This document shows positions 51,530-60,256 of a stretch of 64,000 nucleotides of DNA, one piece after another; the stretch's first letter is position 1, and every line of letters starts with the position of its first letter. The DNA comes from Macrococcoides equi (GTDB taxonomy: Bacteria; Bacillota; Bacilli; Staphylococcales; Staphylococcaceae): assembly GCF_047425865.1 (NCBI RefSeq), contig NZ_CP179735.1; one strand, given 5' to 3'. The position numbers were made by a program, and so were the translations under genes. Under the pieces are notes generated by a model. That model did not search any database. It worked only from the letters and a program-made list of their open reading frames with translations, and was not told where the DNA came from.

Positions 51530-54500
51530 ATGGATAATAAATTTTATTACAAGACACCTGCTTTAATGTTAATGATGTTTGCCGGAACAACAGCCGTGGC
51601 TAATGCCGCAGAAAATGAGGTAGCAGACCCTCAAACTATTCAAGATACTTCTAATGAAACAACTAATAATATTAATGACTCTAAACAAGACTCAACTACT
51701 ACTCAGCCCTATAATGTCGTGGCTACTAATGATCTTTCAAATACACAATCACTTACAGAACAATATTCTTTATCTCAAGTAAATAATACTGCTAAACAAA
51801 TTGAAAACCCTACAACTGCTGAAGCTCCAACATCTGAAAATCTGTCACCTAAAGCGGTAATTACTGAAGAAGCACAGACTACTGAAAATGCAACTGCTAA
51901 AGCATCAACAGCTGAAAATGCAACAAGTGAAGCAGTATCTACTGAAATACCGACTACTGAAACTGTTACTTCTGAAGAACCAACAGTTGAAAATGTGACT
52001 ACTGAAACTGTTACTTCTGAAGAACCAACAGTTGAAAATGTGACTACTGAATCAGCAACTACTGAAGTACCGACTACTGAACCTACAACTGTAGAAGCTC
52101 CAACAACTGAAAACGGAAATACTGAGACAGCTACTTTAGCAACTACAAATGATAGTCAAGCTATTGCGCCTAGAACTTATGCACGTAGTAATATTCAACC
52201 TACAGAAACACCGAAAGCTATTACTAGTACTAAAAAAGTACGTACCTTAGGCGCACAAACTACAAATAAGAATTACGATACTATGTCAGTTAATGAAGTC
52301 ATTAAATACAATAACTGGTCAGTACCAGTCTACGAAAAAAGTTTCTTCGACTCACCAAAAATTGCTTATCGCAATGGGGTAGCTAAACCTGAAGGTATCG
52401 TTGCTCACGAAACAGCTAACCCTACTTCAACAATTGATGGTGAAATCGCTTATATGAAACGCAATTATACAAATGCTTTCGTTCATGCATTCATCGATGA
52501 CAAACGTATTGTAGAAGTTGCCGATACCGATTATATTTCTTGGGGAGCTGGACCTGTAGCGAACCCTCGTTATATAAATGTTGAGTTAGTACGTGTTAAT
52601 GGTAAAGAAGCATTCAGTCGTTCTATCAACAACTATGCTGATTATTTTGCCACAAACCTTTTATATTACGGGTTACCTTTAGATAATGCACATTATGACG
52701 GTAATGGTACGGTATGGAATCATAAAGGTGTTTCAAATTTCTTAGGTGGCACAGATCATACGGATCCTATCGGATGGTTCCAGCAAAACGGATATACTTT
52801 TGATGAATTCTACAATCTTGTGGCTGAAAAATACAATTACAAATTAAACGGTACTGTACCAGCAACACCTGCACCAGCACCTGGTAACACACCACCTAAA
52901 ACTCAAACACCTACACCTGGTAAAGTTGTAACATCAAGTGAAAAACGTATTGCAAAAATTAAATGGCAAAATGCAGATGTCTATACATCAGTTGCGAATG
53001 TTCCGACTTCAAAAGCTGGTGCAAAATCAAATACAGCATATTATGTAAATAAAAAAGCTGTATTTAATGGAGAGACTTTTTATGCATTAACTGATAATAA
53101 CAATATCCCAAGAGGATGGGTAAAAGCTAAAGATACACAATCATTTTCAATTACGCCTGAATCTCAAACCTCTAAAGTATTCACTATTAAGAACACAGCT
53201 AAAAGTATCTATACTACTCCTTGGGGTAGCTCAAAACAAATCGTTGGAAGCTTAAAACCACTTGCGGGTAAAGATTTTAAAGCGTCAAAACACGTCAAAG
53301 TTGGTAAAACTCCATATTACTTCGGTACAGTAAATGCACTAACAGGTTGGATTAATTTAAATCAAATTACGGTAAAAACAGCACCTAAAGCTAAAACACC
53401 AGTAAAAGTTACAGATATTAAAAAAGTTAACTTAATCGGTCGTACAGATGCGAAAAATACAGTATTATATACTGATATTAATTCAACGAAAAAAGCTGTC
53501 ACAAAACCAGTTGATATGCAATTGTATATCAATCAGGAAGCTAAGAAAAACAACCAAAAATATTACGCAGTTTCAGACCCTAAAAATAAGTTTTTAGGAT
53601 GGATTAACGACTTATTTATCAAAGAAAAGCAATACCAGACTGTTTCTTGGACAAAAGCTTCTTATACAATTAAAAAGCCTTATGGCTATATTTATACAAT
53701 TCCAGGTGGATCAAAAGCACAACGTCTTAAAAAGTTAAGTACGTTACCAAATCGCACAATACAAGTCATTAGAACTGATAAAGTAGGAAATACTTTATGG
53801 CATAAAGTTCTGTTATCAGATAACACTGTAGGATACGTACCAAATAGTTATTTATTCACACAAAATATTACACGTTTAAAAGCTCCTGAAAGTTTAGATA
53901 TTGCTGTTGCAAAACAATCAAAATTGAAAAATTCTGCAACTAATTCAGGACCAAAAGTGGTCTTTTCTACACCTGAACGTTCATATAATGAACGATTAGC
54001 TGCAGATTCTGAAATTAAAGTTAAAATGAATACGAAAAATGCTATGAGTGATCCGGAATTAAAATATCAATTTTTAGATTTAGGGCAGTCAGAAGGTATT
54101 TCAGCGAAGCAACTGAATAAACTTTTAGTTGGTAAAGGCGTTTTAGAAAATCAAGGTGCTGCCTTTGCTGCTGCGGCAAAACAATTTAAAATTAACGAAA
54201 TCTATTTAATTGCACATGCATTATTAGAATCAGGGCATGGTACTAGCAGACTTTCAAACGGTCTTGGCATCAACGCTGATAATACACGTATTATCGATAA
54301 TGCATCTAAAAAGTACTATAATATGTATGGAACAAAGGCTACAGATAATAATGTTGAATTAGGTGGCATCACTTATGCAAAACAAAACGGATGGGATTCT
54401 GCATCAAAAGCAATTATTGGTGGTGCAAAATACGTACGTGAAGCATATATTGATCGCGGTCAACGTACATTACATCAAATGAGATGGAACCCTGAAAATA

Positions 54501-54622
54501 CTGCCACACATCAATATGCTACTGATATAAACTGGGCAGTCCACAATGCAAAAATAATTGCAAGATTATATAAAACAATTGGTATTGATGGACTTAACTA
54601 CATCGTTCATGAATATATTTAA
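51530..54622 (+). CDS. atl: Bifunctional autolysin (amidase and glucosaminidase)
   Basis: Atl cleaves peptidoglycan during daughter-cell separation. The 1030-residue precursor has a signal peptide (cleavage likely after VANA, residue 26). A Thr/Glu/Val-rich propeptide (about 27-245) follows. The amidase domain (about 250-435) includes VAHETANPTSTIDGEI, HAFIDDKRIVEVADTDYISWGAG and WNHKGVSNFLGGTDHTDP with the zinc ligands. Four GW modules follow (about 470-790; each ends in a GW or GY pair such as RGWVK, TGWIN, LGWIN, VGYVP). The glucosaminidase domain (about 810-1030) has ALLESGHGTSRLSNGLGINA. Staphylococcus aureus Atl is longer and carries six GW modules. Start ATG 51530 follows GAAAGGAAG. 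Confidence 0.95.
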   Translation: MDNKFYYKTPALMLMMFAGTTAVANAAENEVADPQTIQDTSNETTNNINDSKQDSTTTQPYNVVATNDLSNTQSLTEQYSLSQVNNTAKQIENPTTAEAPTSENLSPKAVITEEAQTTENATAKASTAENATSEAVSTEIPTTETVTSEEPTVENVTTETVTSEEPTVENVTTESATTEVPTTEPTTVEAPTTENGNTETATLATTNDSQAIAPRTYARSNIQPTETPKAITSTKKVRTLGAQTTNKNYDTMSVNEVIKYNNWSVPVYEKSFFDSPKIAYRNGVAKPEGIVAHETANPTSTIDGEIAYMKRNYTNAFVHAFIDDKRIVEVADTDYISWGAGPVANPRYINVELVRVNGKEAFSRSINNYADYFATNLLYYGLPLDNAHYDGNGTVWNHKGVSNFLGGTDHTDPIGWFQQNGYTFDEFYNLVAEKYNYKLNGTVPATPAPAPGNTPPKTQTPTPGKVVTSSEKRIAKIKWQNADVYTSVANVPTSKAGAKSNTAYYVNKKAVFNGETFYALTDNNNIPRGWVKAKDTQSFSITPESQTSKVFTIKNTAKSIYTTPWGSSKQIVGSLKPLAGKDFKASKHVKVGKTPYYFGTVNALTGWINLNQITVKTAPKAKTPVKVTDIKKVNLIGRTDAKNTVLYTDINSTKKAVTKPVDMQLYINQEAKKNNQKYYAVSDPKNKFLGWINDLFIKEKQYQTVSWTKASYTIKKPYGYIYTIPGGSKAQRLKKLSTLPNRTIQVIRTDKVGNTLWHKVLLSDNTVGYVPNSYLFTQNITRLKAPESLDIAVAKQSKLKNSATNSGPKVVFSTPERSYNERLAADSEIKVKMNTKNAMSDPELKYQFLDLGQSEGISAKQLNKLLVGKGVLENQGAAFAAAAKQFKINEIYLIAHALLESGHGTSRLSNGLGINADNTRIIDNASKKYYNMYGTKATDNNVELGGITYAKQNGWDSASKAIIGGAKYVREAYIDRGQRTLHQMRWNPENTATHQYATDINWAVHNAKIIARLYKTIGIDGLNYIVHEYI
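51952..52050 (+). repeat. 45-base tandem repeat in the atl propeptide
   Basis: Two perfect copies and the start of a third of a 45-base unit encode TTETVTSEEPTVENV. The surrounding codons form looser versions (PTTETVTSEE, TTEVPTTEPTTVEAPTTE). In-frame repeats of this kind change length easily between strains. Confidence 0.9.
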
Positions 54623-54624
54623 AA

Positions 54625-54661
54625 ATGAAACCCTCAAACACATTAGGTTTGAGGGTTTCAT
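54625..54661. terminator. Terminator between atl and the convergent MarR gene
   Basis: ATGAAACCCTCAAAC-loop-GTTTGAGGGTTTCAT is a 15-base perfect stem. The T-run is better on the minus strand, but the position after atl suggests use in both directions. Confidence 0.8.
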
Positions 54662-54722
54662 TGCATTAGTTTATGGATATAGAGTATTAATGGCAAAATG
54701 CTTATGGAATCAATTGAAACAA

Positions 54723-55169
54723 TTAAAAACGAAATGGATCTCTAAGTGCAAAAGAATGATAAATTTTTTCTAACAGTTGAATAAGTTCTTCAGATTCTTT
54801 AGAATTGAGTTCGCGCATAAAGCTACGTACAACTTTAGCTTTAATTTCTTCAGCGCGTTCCAATGCTTTTTCACCTTGTTCAGTCGCAATAAGTACAGTT
54901 GATCTTAAATCATAGATACTTTGTTCTTTTTTAATAAACCCATTATCCACCAATTTTTTTATTGCTCTGGAAACAGCGGTTTGTTCTTTATTAAGTTTAT
55001 AGATGAGTTTCTTTTGTGTCATATTTTCTTCTGCTACAATAAGCTCAAGCATATATATTTGTTCACGTGTTAGTGTAACATCAGTTAATTCTGCGGATGC
55101 TATTTCATCAATTTTAGAGTCCATAAAGTAAATTAATTGTCCAAATCTTTTAAGGCGTTTTTCATCCAT
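54723..55169 (-). CDS. MarR-family transcriptional regulator
   Basis: The 148-residue product from ATG 55169 (MDEKRLKRFGQLIYF) has the MarR layout: dimer helix, LTREQIYMLELIVAEENMTQKKLIYKLNKEQTAVSRAIKKLVDNGFI as winged helix-turn-helix (about 45-90), then IYDLRSTVLIATEQGEKALERA. It has no cysteine, so it is not a redox sensor of the MgrA kind. GGGAG eight bases upstream supports this start. Its promoter contains an inverted repeat, so it probably controls its own expression, and perhaps the divergent acyltransferase gene. Confidence 0.87.
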   Translation of the reverse strand: MDEKRLKRFGQLIYFMDSKIDEIASAELTDVTLTREQIYMLELIVAEENMTQKKLIYKLNKEQTAVSRAIKKLVDNGFIKKEQSIYDLRSTVLIATEQGEKALERAEEIKAKVVRSFMRELNSKESEELIQLLEKIYHSFALRDPFRF

Positions 55170-55200
55170 TTTTTTGTCTCCCAACTTTATTGTTATATAG

Positions 55201-55229
55201 ATTATAAACCCAAAAATTTAGTTTATCAA
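55201..55229 (-). promoter_or_regulatory. Promoter of the MarR gene with a candidate operator
   Basis: Minus-strand TTGATA (55224-55229), 17 bases and TATAAT (55201-55206) form a strong promoter. The inverted repeat ATAAAC (55204-55209), 11 bases, GTTTAT (55221-55226) links both elements and may bind the MarR protein. Confidence 0.6.
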
Positions 55230-55363
55230 CGACATATAATATTTTAATAAAAAATTGTGGGCTATTTATATTTTATAATAACATATTTGATAAATTGATA
55301 TTCATAATTTTTCGCATTTTTTTACATATTATTTTATTTATATTTCTTATTAAGGAGTTTCTT

Positions 55364-56353
55364 ATGACCAAAGAACGTGATCATTACTTTGATAATGCCA
55401 GATTTTTTCTAATTGTTTTAGTAGTATTCGGACATCTGCTCCGCTCATTTATTAGTGAGAGCCACTTTTTACAAGCTCTCTATATGTTCATATATAGTTT
55501 TCACATGCCTGCGTTTGTGTTAATCTCAGGTTATTTTGCAAAAGGTATTCATAAACCAGGCTACATTCTGAAAGTTACTAAGAAACTATTATTACCATAT
55601 ATAATTTTTCAAAGTTTCTATGCTTTTTATTATTATTTTATTGACGATGTAAATACGATAGATTTAAATCCATTTGATCCACAATGGGCAATGTGGTTCT
55701 TATTAAGCTTATTTTCATGGCAAATCCTATTATTTTTTATTAAAGATTTTAATCCAATCATCACTATTACTGCTGCATTTTTAGTCGGCATAGCAGTTGG
55801 ATACTTTGATTTTATAAACAATACATTAAGTTTATCCCGTACTTTTGTATTTTTTCCGTTATTTTTAATCGGATACTATGCACAACCTGATCAGTTTAAA
55901 TATGTAAGAAATAAGCGTTACGTTCCCCTATCAATTTTTATGTTATGTATAGTATTTATATTTTACTTACTTACAGACTTTAACTTCGAGTGGTTGTTTG
56001 GCAGTAAGCCTTATGTCAAGCTTGAGCATTCTGCTTCTGATATATATAGTGGTGTTAAAAGAGCTATTATTTACTGCATTATATTAGTAAGTACAATTAG
56101 CTTTCTCAACATTGTTCCAAATCGCAAATTACCACTGACTTATATAGGTTCCAGAACAATGTTCATCTATTTATTACACGGACTATTTATCGGATTATTC
56201 AGAGCGAACAGCTGGGATAAATATTTTAATGATCATATAGCATCAATATTAATATTTATGATTCTCGTAACAATTTTTCTCGTCTACACTCTGAGTATGA
56301 ATGCTACGAAAAAATTAGCCTCACCAGTTGTGGAATTAAAAAAAACTCAATAG
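55364..56353 (+). CDS. Acyltransferase family 3 membrane protein
   Basis: From ATG 55364 (MTKERDHYFDNARFFLIVLVVFGHLLRSF) the protein has 329 residues and about ten membrane helices. This start has AAGGAG six bases upstream; the frame open from 55295 adds an AT-rich leader. It belongs to the acyltransferase 3 group (OafA/WecH/fucose-4-O-acetylase-like) with the catalytic His in VFGHLL and the R/D-x-x-R type region near YFDNARFF. Such enzymes acetylate sugars using acetyl-CoA across the membrane. It has no SGNH tail, and the secreted SGNH protein at 45475-46392 is a possible partner; that link is an inference. Confidence 0.85.
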   Translation: MTKERDHYFDNARFFLIVLVVFGHLLRSFISESHFLQALYMFIYSFHMPAFVLISGYFAKGIHKPGYILKVTKKLLLPYIIFQSFYAFYYYFIDDVNTIDLNPFDPQWAMWFLLSLFSWQILLFFIKDFNPIITITAAFLVGIAVGYFDFINNTLSLSRTFVFFPLFLIGYYAQPDQFKYVRNKRYVPLSIFMLCIVFIFYLLTDFNFEWLFGSKPYVKLEHSASDIYSGVKRAIIYCIILVSTISFLNIVPNRKLPLTYIGSRTMFIYLLHGLFIGLFRANSWDKYFNDHIASILIFMILVTIFLVYTLSMNATKKLASPVVELKKTQ

Positions 56354-56510
56354 AGGTTTTTTAATTATGTAAAATTATTATGAATAACATTTATTTAATA
56401 TTTTTTATTTGTGAAAAAATATGTATAATTGTTAATAGAGAGCTCAAATATGTCTGAAAGAAATATAATTTCATATTGCTTATCAATATTATGTTTAAAG
56501 GAGATTTGCA

Positions 56511-58094
56511 ATGCGTTCACTTTGGCAAACACCAGAAGATAGATTAAACCTACTTAAAGAACTCGTAAAGCAAGACAGCATCACTAATACCGTTGGTGAA
56601 GTCAATTTTCCATTTTATATAAAACAGACGTTAAAACAATTAGAATATTTTAATAAACATGAGTCACATATCAGATTCATTGAAACATACGATCATAAAA
56701 ATGCAGTTGCGGCGATGTATCGATCCCATGATACAGACGACACCATCATTTTAATGAGTCATTATGATACTGTTGATACGAATGACTTTGGTCCTTTTCA
56801 ATCAAATGCTTTCGATTGTGATGCCTTAAATCAGGCATATCATGAAAATTTAGAGAGCTTCAGCGATTTTGAACAAGCAGATATTGAATCAAATAAATAT
56901 TTATTTGGCCGCGGAGTTATGGATATGAAATCCGGACTAATGATGCACATAAGTTTACTTGAAAAAGCTATCAATGAATCATGGCCTCTCAATATCATTC
57001 TGTTAACCGTGCCAGATGAGGAAGTAAATTCATCCGGAATGAGAAGCGCCGTTACTGAATTATCCAAGTTTATCGAACAGGAAAATTTAAATTTATTGCT
57101 AATCATGAACGGTGAACCCGCATTCAGTCAATTTCCTAATGATGAACAGTATTATATCTATACTGGAAGTATCGGAAAAATAATGCCTTCCGTTTTTGTC
57201 TATGGAAAAGAAACTCATGTCGGTGAACCTTTAAAAGGCCTGAGTGCAAACTATCTAATCAGTCGAATTAATTCAGAAATCGAATATAATCCATTACTTA
57301 CAGAACAATATAAAGATGAATTTACACCATTACCGGTGAGTTTATATATGAAAGATTTAAAGGATGAATATAATGTCCAAACACCTTTTATGGCTGTAAG
57401 CTATTATAATGTATTTTTATTTGAACAAAGTTCTGCGCAAGTATTTAAACAATTTAATTCTATCGTTAAACAAACGGTTGATGCATGTACAAATGATTTA
57501 CAATTGGTTTTTGATGACTTACCGTCTATAAAAGTTATCACTTATGAAAACCTCATGCAAAATATGATTGAAAAACACGGACAATCCGTTATTGAAAAAA
57601 TTATTGAGGAGACAAACATAAGTGATGAACGATTATATGCACAGGAAGTTATTCAACAGTTACTGTTGTTAGACAATAGCAATGATTATACAGTCGTTAC
57701 ATATTTAAATCCTCCCTATTATCCATCTGTAAATAGCGGACAACAAAAACTAATTAAATCTATTTCTAAATATGCTATCAAACAGATGAAAAAACAATTT
57801 GATCGAGAGACACAGAAGATATATTATTTTAATGGCATCTCTGATCTAAGCTATGTAAATTATACTCACGAAGCTTCCGATGAACACATTTACAGTTCAA
57901 ATACACCTGGTTTTGGACATACTTATGACATTCCTTTTGATGCAATGAAAAAATTAAAAGCTCCAGTCATCAATATTGGAGCTTTTGGTAAAGATGCACA
58001 TCAACTCACTGAACGTATTGATATTAAAAGTGTGTCAGAAGAAGTGCCTTATGTATTAAATAAAATATTCCATAAATTTTTTATCGATAAATAA
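56511..58094 (+). CDS. M20-family metallopeptidase (RocB-like)
   Basis: The 527-residue cytoplasmic protein has the M20 di-metal site: IILMSHYDTVDT (His and Asp, about 81-92), LFGRGVMDMKSG (about 128-139), the catalytic Glu pair in LLTVPDEEVNSSG (about 165-177), and a late His in GKDAHQLTERID. The length and long middle insertion match the RocB-like branch annotated as arginine-utilisation proteins; the substrate is not certain. ATG 56511 follows AAAGGAG. It is convergent with comK, with a single base between the stop codons. Confidence 0.87.
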   Translation: MRSLWQTPEDRLNLLKELVKQDSITNTVGEVNFPFYIKQTLKQLEYFNKHESHIRFIETYDHKNAVAAMYRSHDTDDTIILMSHYDTVDTNDFGPFQSNAFDCDALNQAYHENLESFSDFEQADIESNKYLFGRGVMDMKSGLMMHISLLEKAINESWPLNIILLTVPDEEVNSSGMRSAVTELSKFIEQENLNLLLIMNGEPAFSQFPNDEQYYIYTGSIGKIMPSVFVYGKETHVGEPLKGLSANYLISRINSEIEYNPLLTEQYKDEFTPLPVSLYMKDLKDEYNVQTPFMAVSYYNVFLFEQSSAQVFKQFNSIVKQTVDACTNDLQLVFDDLPSIKVITYENLMQNMIEKHGQSVIEKIIEETNISDERLYAQEVIQQLLLLDNSNDYTVVTYLNPPYYPSVNSGQQKLIKSISKYAIKQMKKQFDRETQKIYYFNGISDLSYVNYTHEASDEHIYSSNTPGFGHTYDIPFDAMKKLKAPVINIGAFGKDAHQLTERIDIKSVSEEVPYVLNKIFHKFFIDK

Positions 58095-58583
58095 TTAATA
58101 TGCTTTTAAACGGTGACTCATATGAAGTTGCCGTTTTATTAATTTTGCCTGTACATCTGCAAGATATAATGCTTTCTGATGCTGTTTTTGAACAAATGAA
58201 ACATTTTGCGGTACCTCAATTAGGCTACCATTGATAAAATATATTGTCGTCTGATGTTTATTACCTTCAAAATGATAGATTGATTTGTAGTTTAAAAATA
58301 ATTGAAAGTGCGCTTTACTTTGATGGACAGGATAATACATCCATTCTAAAGTAGGTTCAATTATAACTGGTAAGTGATGCGTATAACCTGTCAGTACTTT
58401 AGCTGATTGACGACGGGTTCTAATGTTACTGCCAAAGTATATTAATGTTTGATCAATTAATTTCTCAGGTCTCACATTAACACAACGTAAATCTCCCTCA
58501 AGCGGATATATTTCAGTGCTTCCACCTGCCGATGGATGCTGGAATATGCACATATCCGTAACGCATAAAGATAAATTTAACAT
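58095..58583 (-). CDS. comK: Competence transcription factor ComK
   Basis: The 162-residue product aligns with ComK over its whole length: ERVYLEGDLRCVNVRPEKLIDQTLIYFGSNIRTRRQSAKVLTG-type core (FGSNIRTRR about 50-58), HHLPVIIEPTLEWMYYPVHQSK, and INGSLIEVPQNVSFVQKQ. ComK activates DNA-uptake genes by binding paired A4-N5-T4 boxes in Bacillus. The C-terminus is shorter than the 192 residues of Bacillus subtilis ComK, as in staphylococci. ATG 58583 follows GAGGTG. It is divergent from a sigS-like gene across a gap with two palindromes. Confidence 0.87.
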   Translation of the reverse strand: MLNLSLCVTDMCIFQHPSAGGSTEIYPLEGDLRCVNVRPEKLIDQTLIYFGSNIRTRRQSAKVLTGYTHHLPVIIEPTLEWMYYPVHQSKAHFQLFLNYKSIYHFEGNKHQTTIYFINGSLIEVPQNVSFVQKQHQKALYLADVQAKLIKRQLHMSHRLKAY

Positions 58584-58713
58584 AATATCACCTCAAATCA
58601 AATTTCACACTCCACCAATATTATACGTTTTATCACGTCAAAACTCTTATTTTTAATCATTTTTAAATCATAATTCCACATTATTTTTACAAACAAACGA
58701 TTATTATTATTTT

Positions 58714-58732
58714 TGTTAACTTTTAGTTAACA
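58714..58732. promoter_or_regulatory. Inverted repeat between comK and sigS
   Basis: TGTTAAC-TTTTA-GTTAACA is a perfect inverted repeat with seven-base arms. It may be an operator or promoter element for either gene. Confidence 0.4.
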
Positions 58733-58770
58733 CAACAACGTATTATTATTGACTCATCCGGAAATAAACT

Positions 58771-58786
58771 GAATATCTAGATATTC
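58771..58786 (+). promoter_or_regulatory. 16-base palindrome directly upstream of sigS
   Basis: GAATATCTAGATATTC is a perfect palindrome ending 14 bases before the start codon and just before the ribosome binding site. It could bind a repressor or form a hairpin in the leader. Confidence 0.45.
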
Positions 58787-58800
58787 CGAATGAGGAATTA

Positions 58801-59265
58801 ATGTTTAATGATACTAAAGAAAAATATGACAAAATGATTTATCACTTTATTCACAAATATAAACTCACTTATGATTTAGATGAATATTATCAACTTGCGC
58901 TTATCAAATTGTGGGAACTTGAAACACACTATGATTCACTTAAAACACCTAATAAAGATCAGTATATCTACACGAAACTCAATTTCTTTTTTATTGATGA
59001 AATCAGAAAGTTAGCTAAAAGAACAGAAAGATATATTGCCACTGAAGATCACTTGATAGCACAACAATCTATATGCTATGACGCTTATGAACAATTAAAT
59101 ATTGAAGCATTCAAAAATGAATTAACATCAAATGAATATAACTGGCTTATACTTGCAACACGTGGCTATAAAATGAAAGAAATTGCGGACTTTATGAATG
59201 TCAGTGTTTCTATGATAAAACGCTATAAGAAAAATGCACAACGTAAAATTAAAAAGTTAATTTGA
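58801..59265 (+). CDS. sigS: Alternative sigma factor, SigS-like
   Basis: The 154-residue product has sigma region 2 (about 8-75: YDLDEYYQLALIKLWELETHYD and YTKLNFFFIDEIRKLAKR) and region 4 (about 105-153: NEYNWLILATRGYKMKEIADFMNVSVSMIKRYKKNAQRKIKKL). Length and the DEYYQL...LNF-IDE pattern match staphylococcal SigS, an ECF-like factor linked to stress. No anti-sigma gene is adjacent. ATG 58801 follows GAGG at five bases. Its position beside comK suggests a shared control region. Confidence 0.8.
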   Translation: MFNDTKEKYDKMIYHFIHKYKLTYDLDEYYQLALIKLWELETHYDSLKTPNKDQYIYTKLNFFFIDEIRKLAKRTERYIATEDHLIAQQSICYDAYEQLNIEAFKNELTSNEYNWLILATRGYKMKEIADFMNVSVSMIKRYKKNAQRKIKKLI

Positions 59266-59385
59266 GAAATATTAAATTTGGATTTTCATAGAGAATTTCT
59301 ACACATAAATCGAAAATTATTAGTATTCAATAGCAAGCAAATTTAGTATAATAGCAATTAGCATGTTTTTTAAGGAGGAAAATTG

Positions 59386-59565
59386 ATGGCAGCAAAAGTT
59401 GGAGATATCATTGAATTTCACGAAGGTAAACAAGGCATCGTTGAAAAAGTAAACGAAAACTCAGTCATTGTAGATTGTACAATTATGGAGGATTTTGAAA
59501 AACTAGAAATTCCGGAAAAGACCGTTATTAATCATAAACGCTATACTATTGTCACTGAGGCTTAA
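59386..59565 (+). CDS. DUF2187 (YkvS-like) small protein
   Basis: The 59-residue protein (MAAKVGDIIEFHEGKQGIVEKVNENSVIVDCT...) is a compact beta-rich protein of the YkvS type, with KVGDIIEF, GIVEKV and VNHKRY-like INHKRYTIV. Its role is unknown. I choose ATG 59386 because AAGGAGG lies seven bases upstream; the TTG at 59383 is too close. A TATAAT at 59347-59352 is its likely -10. It is directly followed by the membrane protein gene (stop and start touch), forming a two-gene operon. Confidence 0.85.
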   Translation: MAAKVGDIIEFHEGKQGIVEKVNENSVIVDCTIMEDFEKLEIPEKTVINHKRYTIVTEA

Positions 59566-60168
59566 ATGATGCATTATCTTAAAAAGCCTGTCGCCGGTTT
59601 TTTACTACTATTTGGGATTATTCATATTATTTTATTTATTATGCATTCTGAACATCAAGTCTTCTGGCATATTTATACCGGCTTAATGTTACTTACCTCA
59701 ATTGGTTATATTTATTATGAGCGTAATATCAATTCGAGACGCTTAGTGGATTCTTTTATTACTGGTATTGTCGTCGCACTTGCTATCGTAATTCTTCATA
59801 CTTTATTATCGATTGTCTTTAATGACCTTCATTATTACAATCTAATGAAGAAGATGATACATTTGGGTGTATACGTGAAGTGGCAACTCGTTATCACGCT
59901 AGTAATATCAATCCCATTACAAGAACTATTTATGCGCAATATGCTTCAAAATTATTTGAATGAAAATTTTAATCGCTATATCGCCTCATTAATCGTCAGT
60001 CTTTGTGCTACTAGCTTATTTATGTATGTAGTTAGCTTACCTGTGTTATTCAGTATATTTATAACGCAATTTATATTAGCTTTAAGTTATTATCATACGA
60101 AAAGATTAATCACTCCTATTACGGGACAGATTTTAGCTATAATTATTTTCATGCTTATACATCGCTAA
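59566..60168 (+). CDS. CPBP-like membrane protein with incomplete active site
   Basis: The 200-residue protein has about six membrane helices. The segment VISIPLQELFMRNMLQNYLN (QELFMRN about 123-129) resembles motif 1 of CPBP/CAAX-type intramembrane proteases (EExxxR), but the first Glu is Gln. The expected later His motifs (FxxxH, HxxxN) are not clear; only HR ends the protein. It may be inactive or use a modified site. GAGG precedes the start, and the gene is coupled to the YkvS-type gene. A strong terminator follows. Confidence 0.65.
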   Translation: MMHYLKKPVAGFLLLFGIIHIILFIMHSEHQVFWHIYTGLMLLTSIGYIYYERNINSRRLVDSFITGIVVALAIVILHTLLSIVFNDLHYYNLMKKMIHLGVYVKWQLVITLVISIPLQELFMRNMLQNYLNENFNRYIASLIVSLCATSLFMYVVSLPVLFSIFITQFILALSYYHTKRLITPITGQILAIIIFMLIHR

Positions 60169-60184
60169 ATAGATGACACTATAG

Positions 60185-60226
60185 AAAGCAAAGCTACTTA
60201 TCATAATAGATGAGTAGCTTTGCTTT
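60185..60226. terminator. Shared terminator of the CPBP-like and pseudo-nucleotidase genes
   Basis: AAAGCAAAGCTACTTATC and GATGAGTAGCTTTGCTTT form an 18-base stem with one G-U pair and the loop ATAATA. A T-run follows on the plus strand. Confidence 0.85.
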
Positions 60227-60256
60227 TTAAATGCAATATATTAAATCAAAACGGTA

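Noticed and set aside
58584..58800. ComK boxes (A4-N5-T4 pairs) for autocontrol of comK
   Set aside because: AAAA-N6-TTTT is present near 58640, but the spacing is off by one and AT-rich DNA gives such matches by chance.
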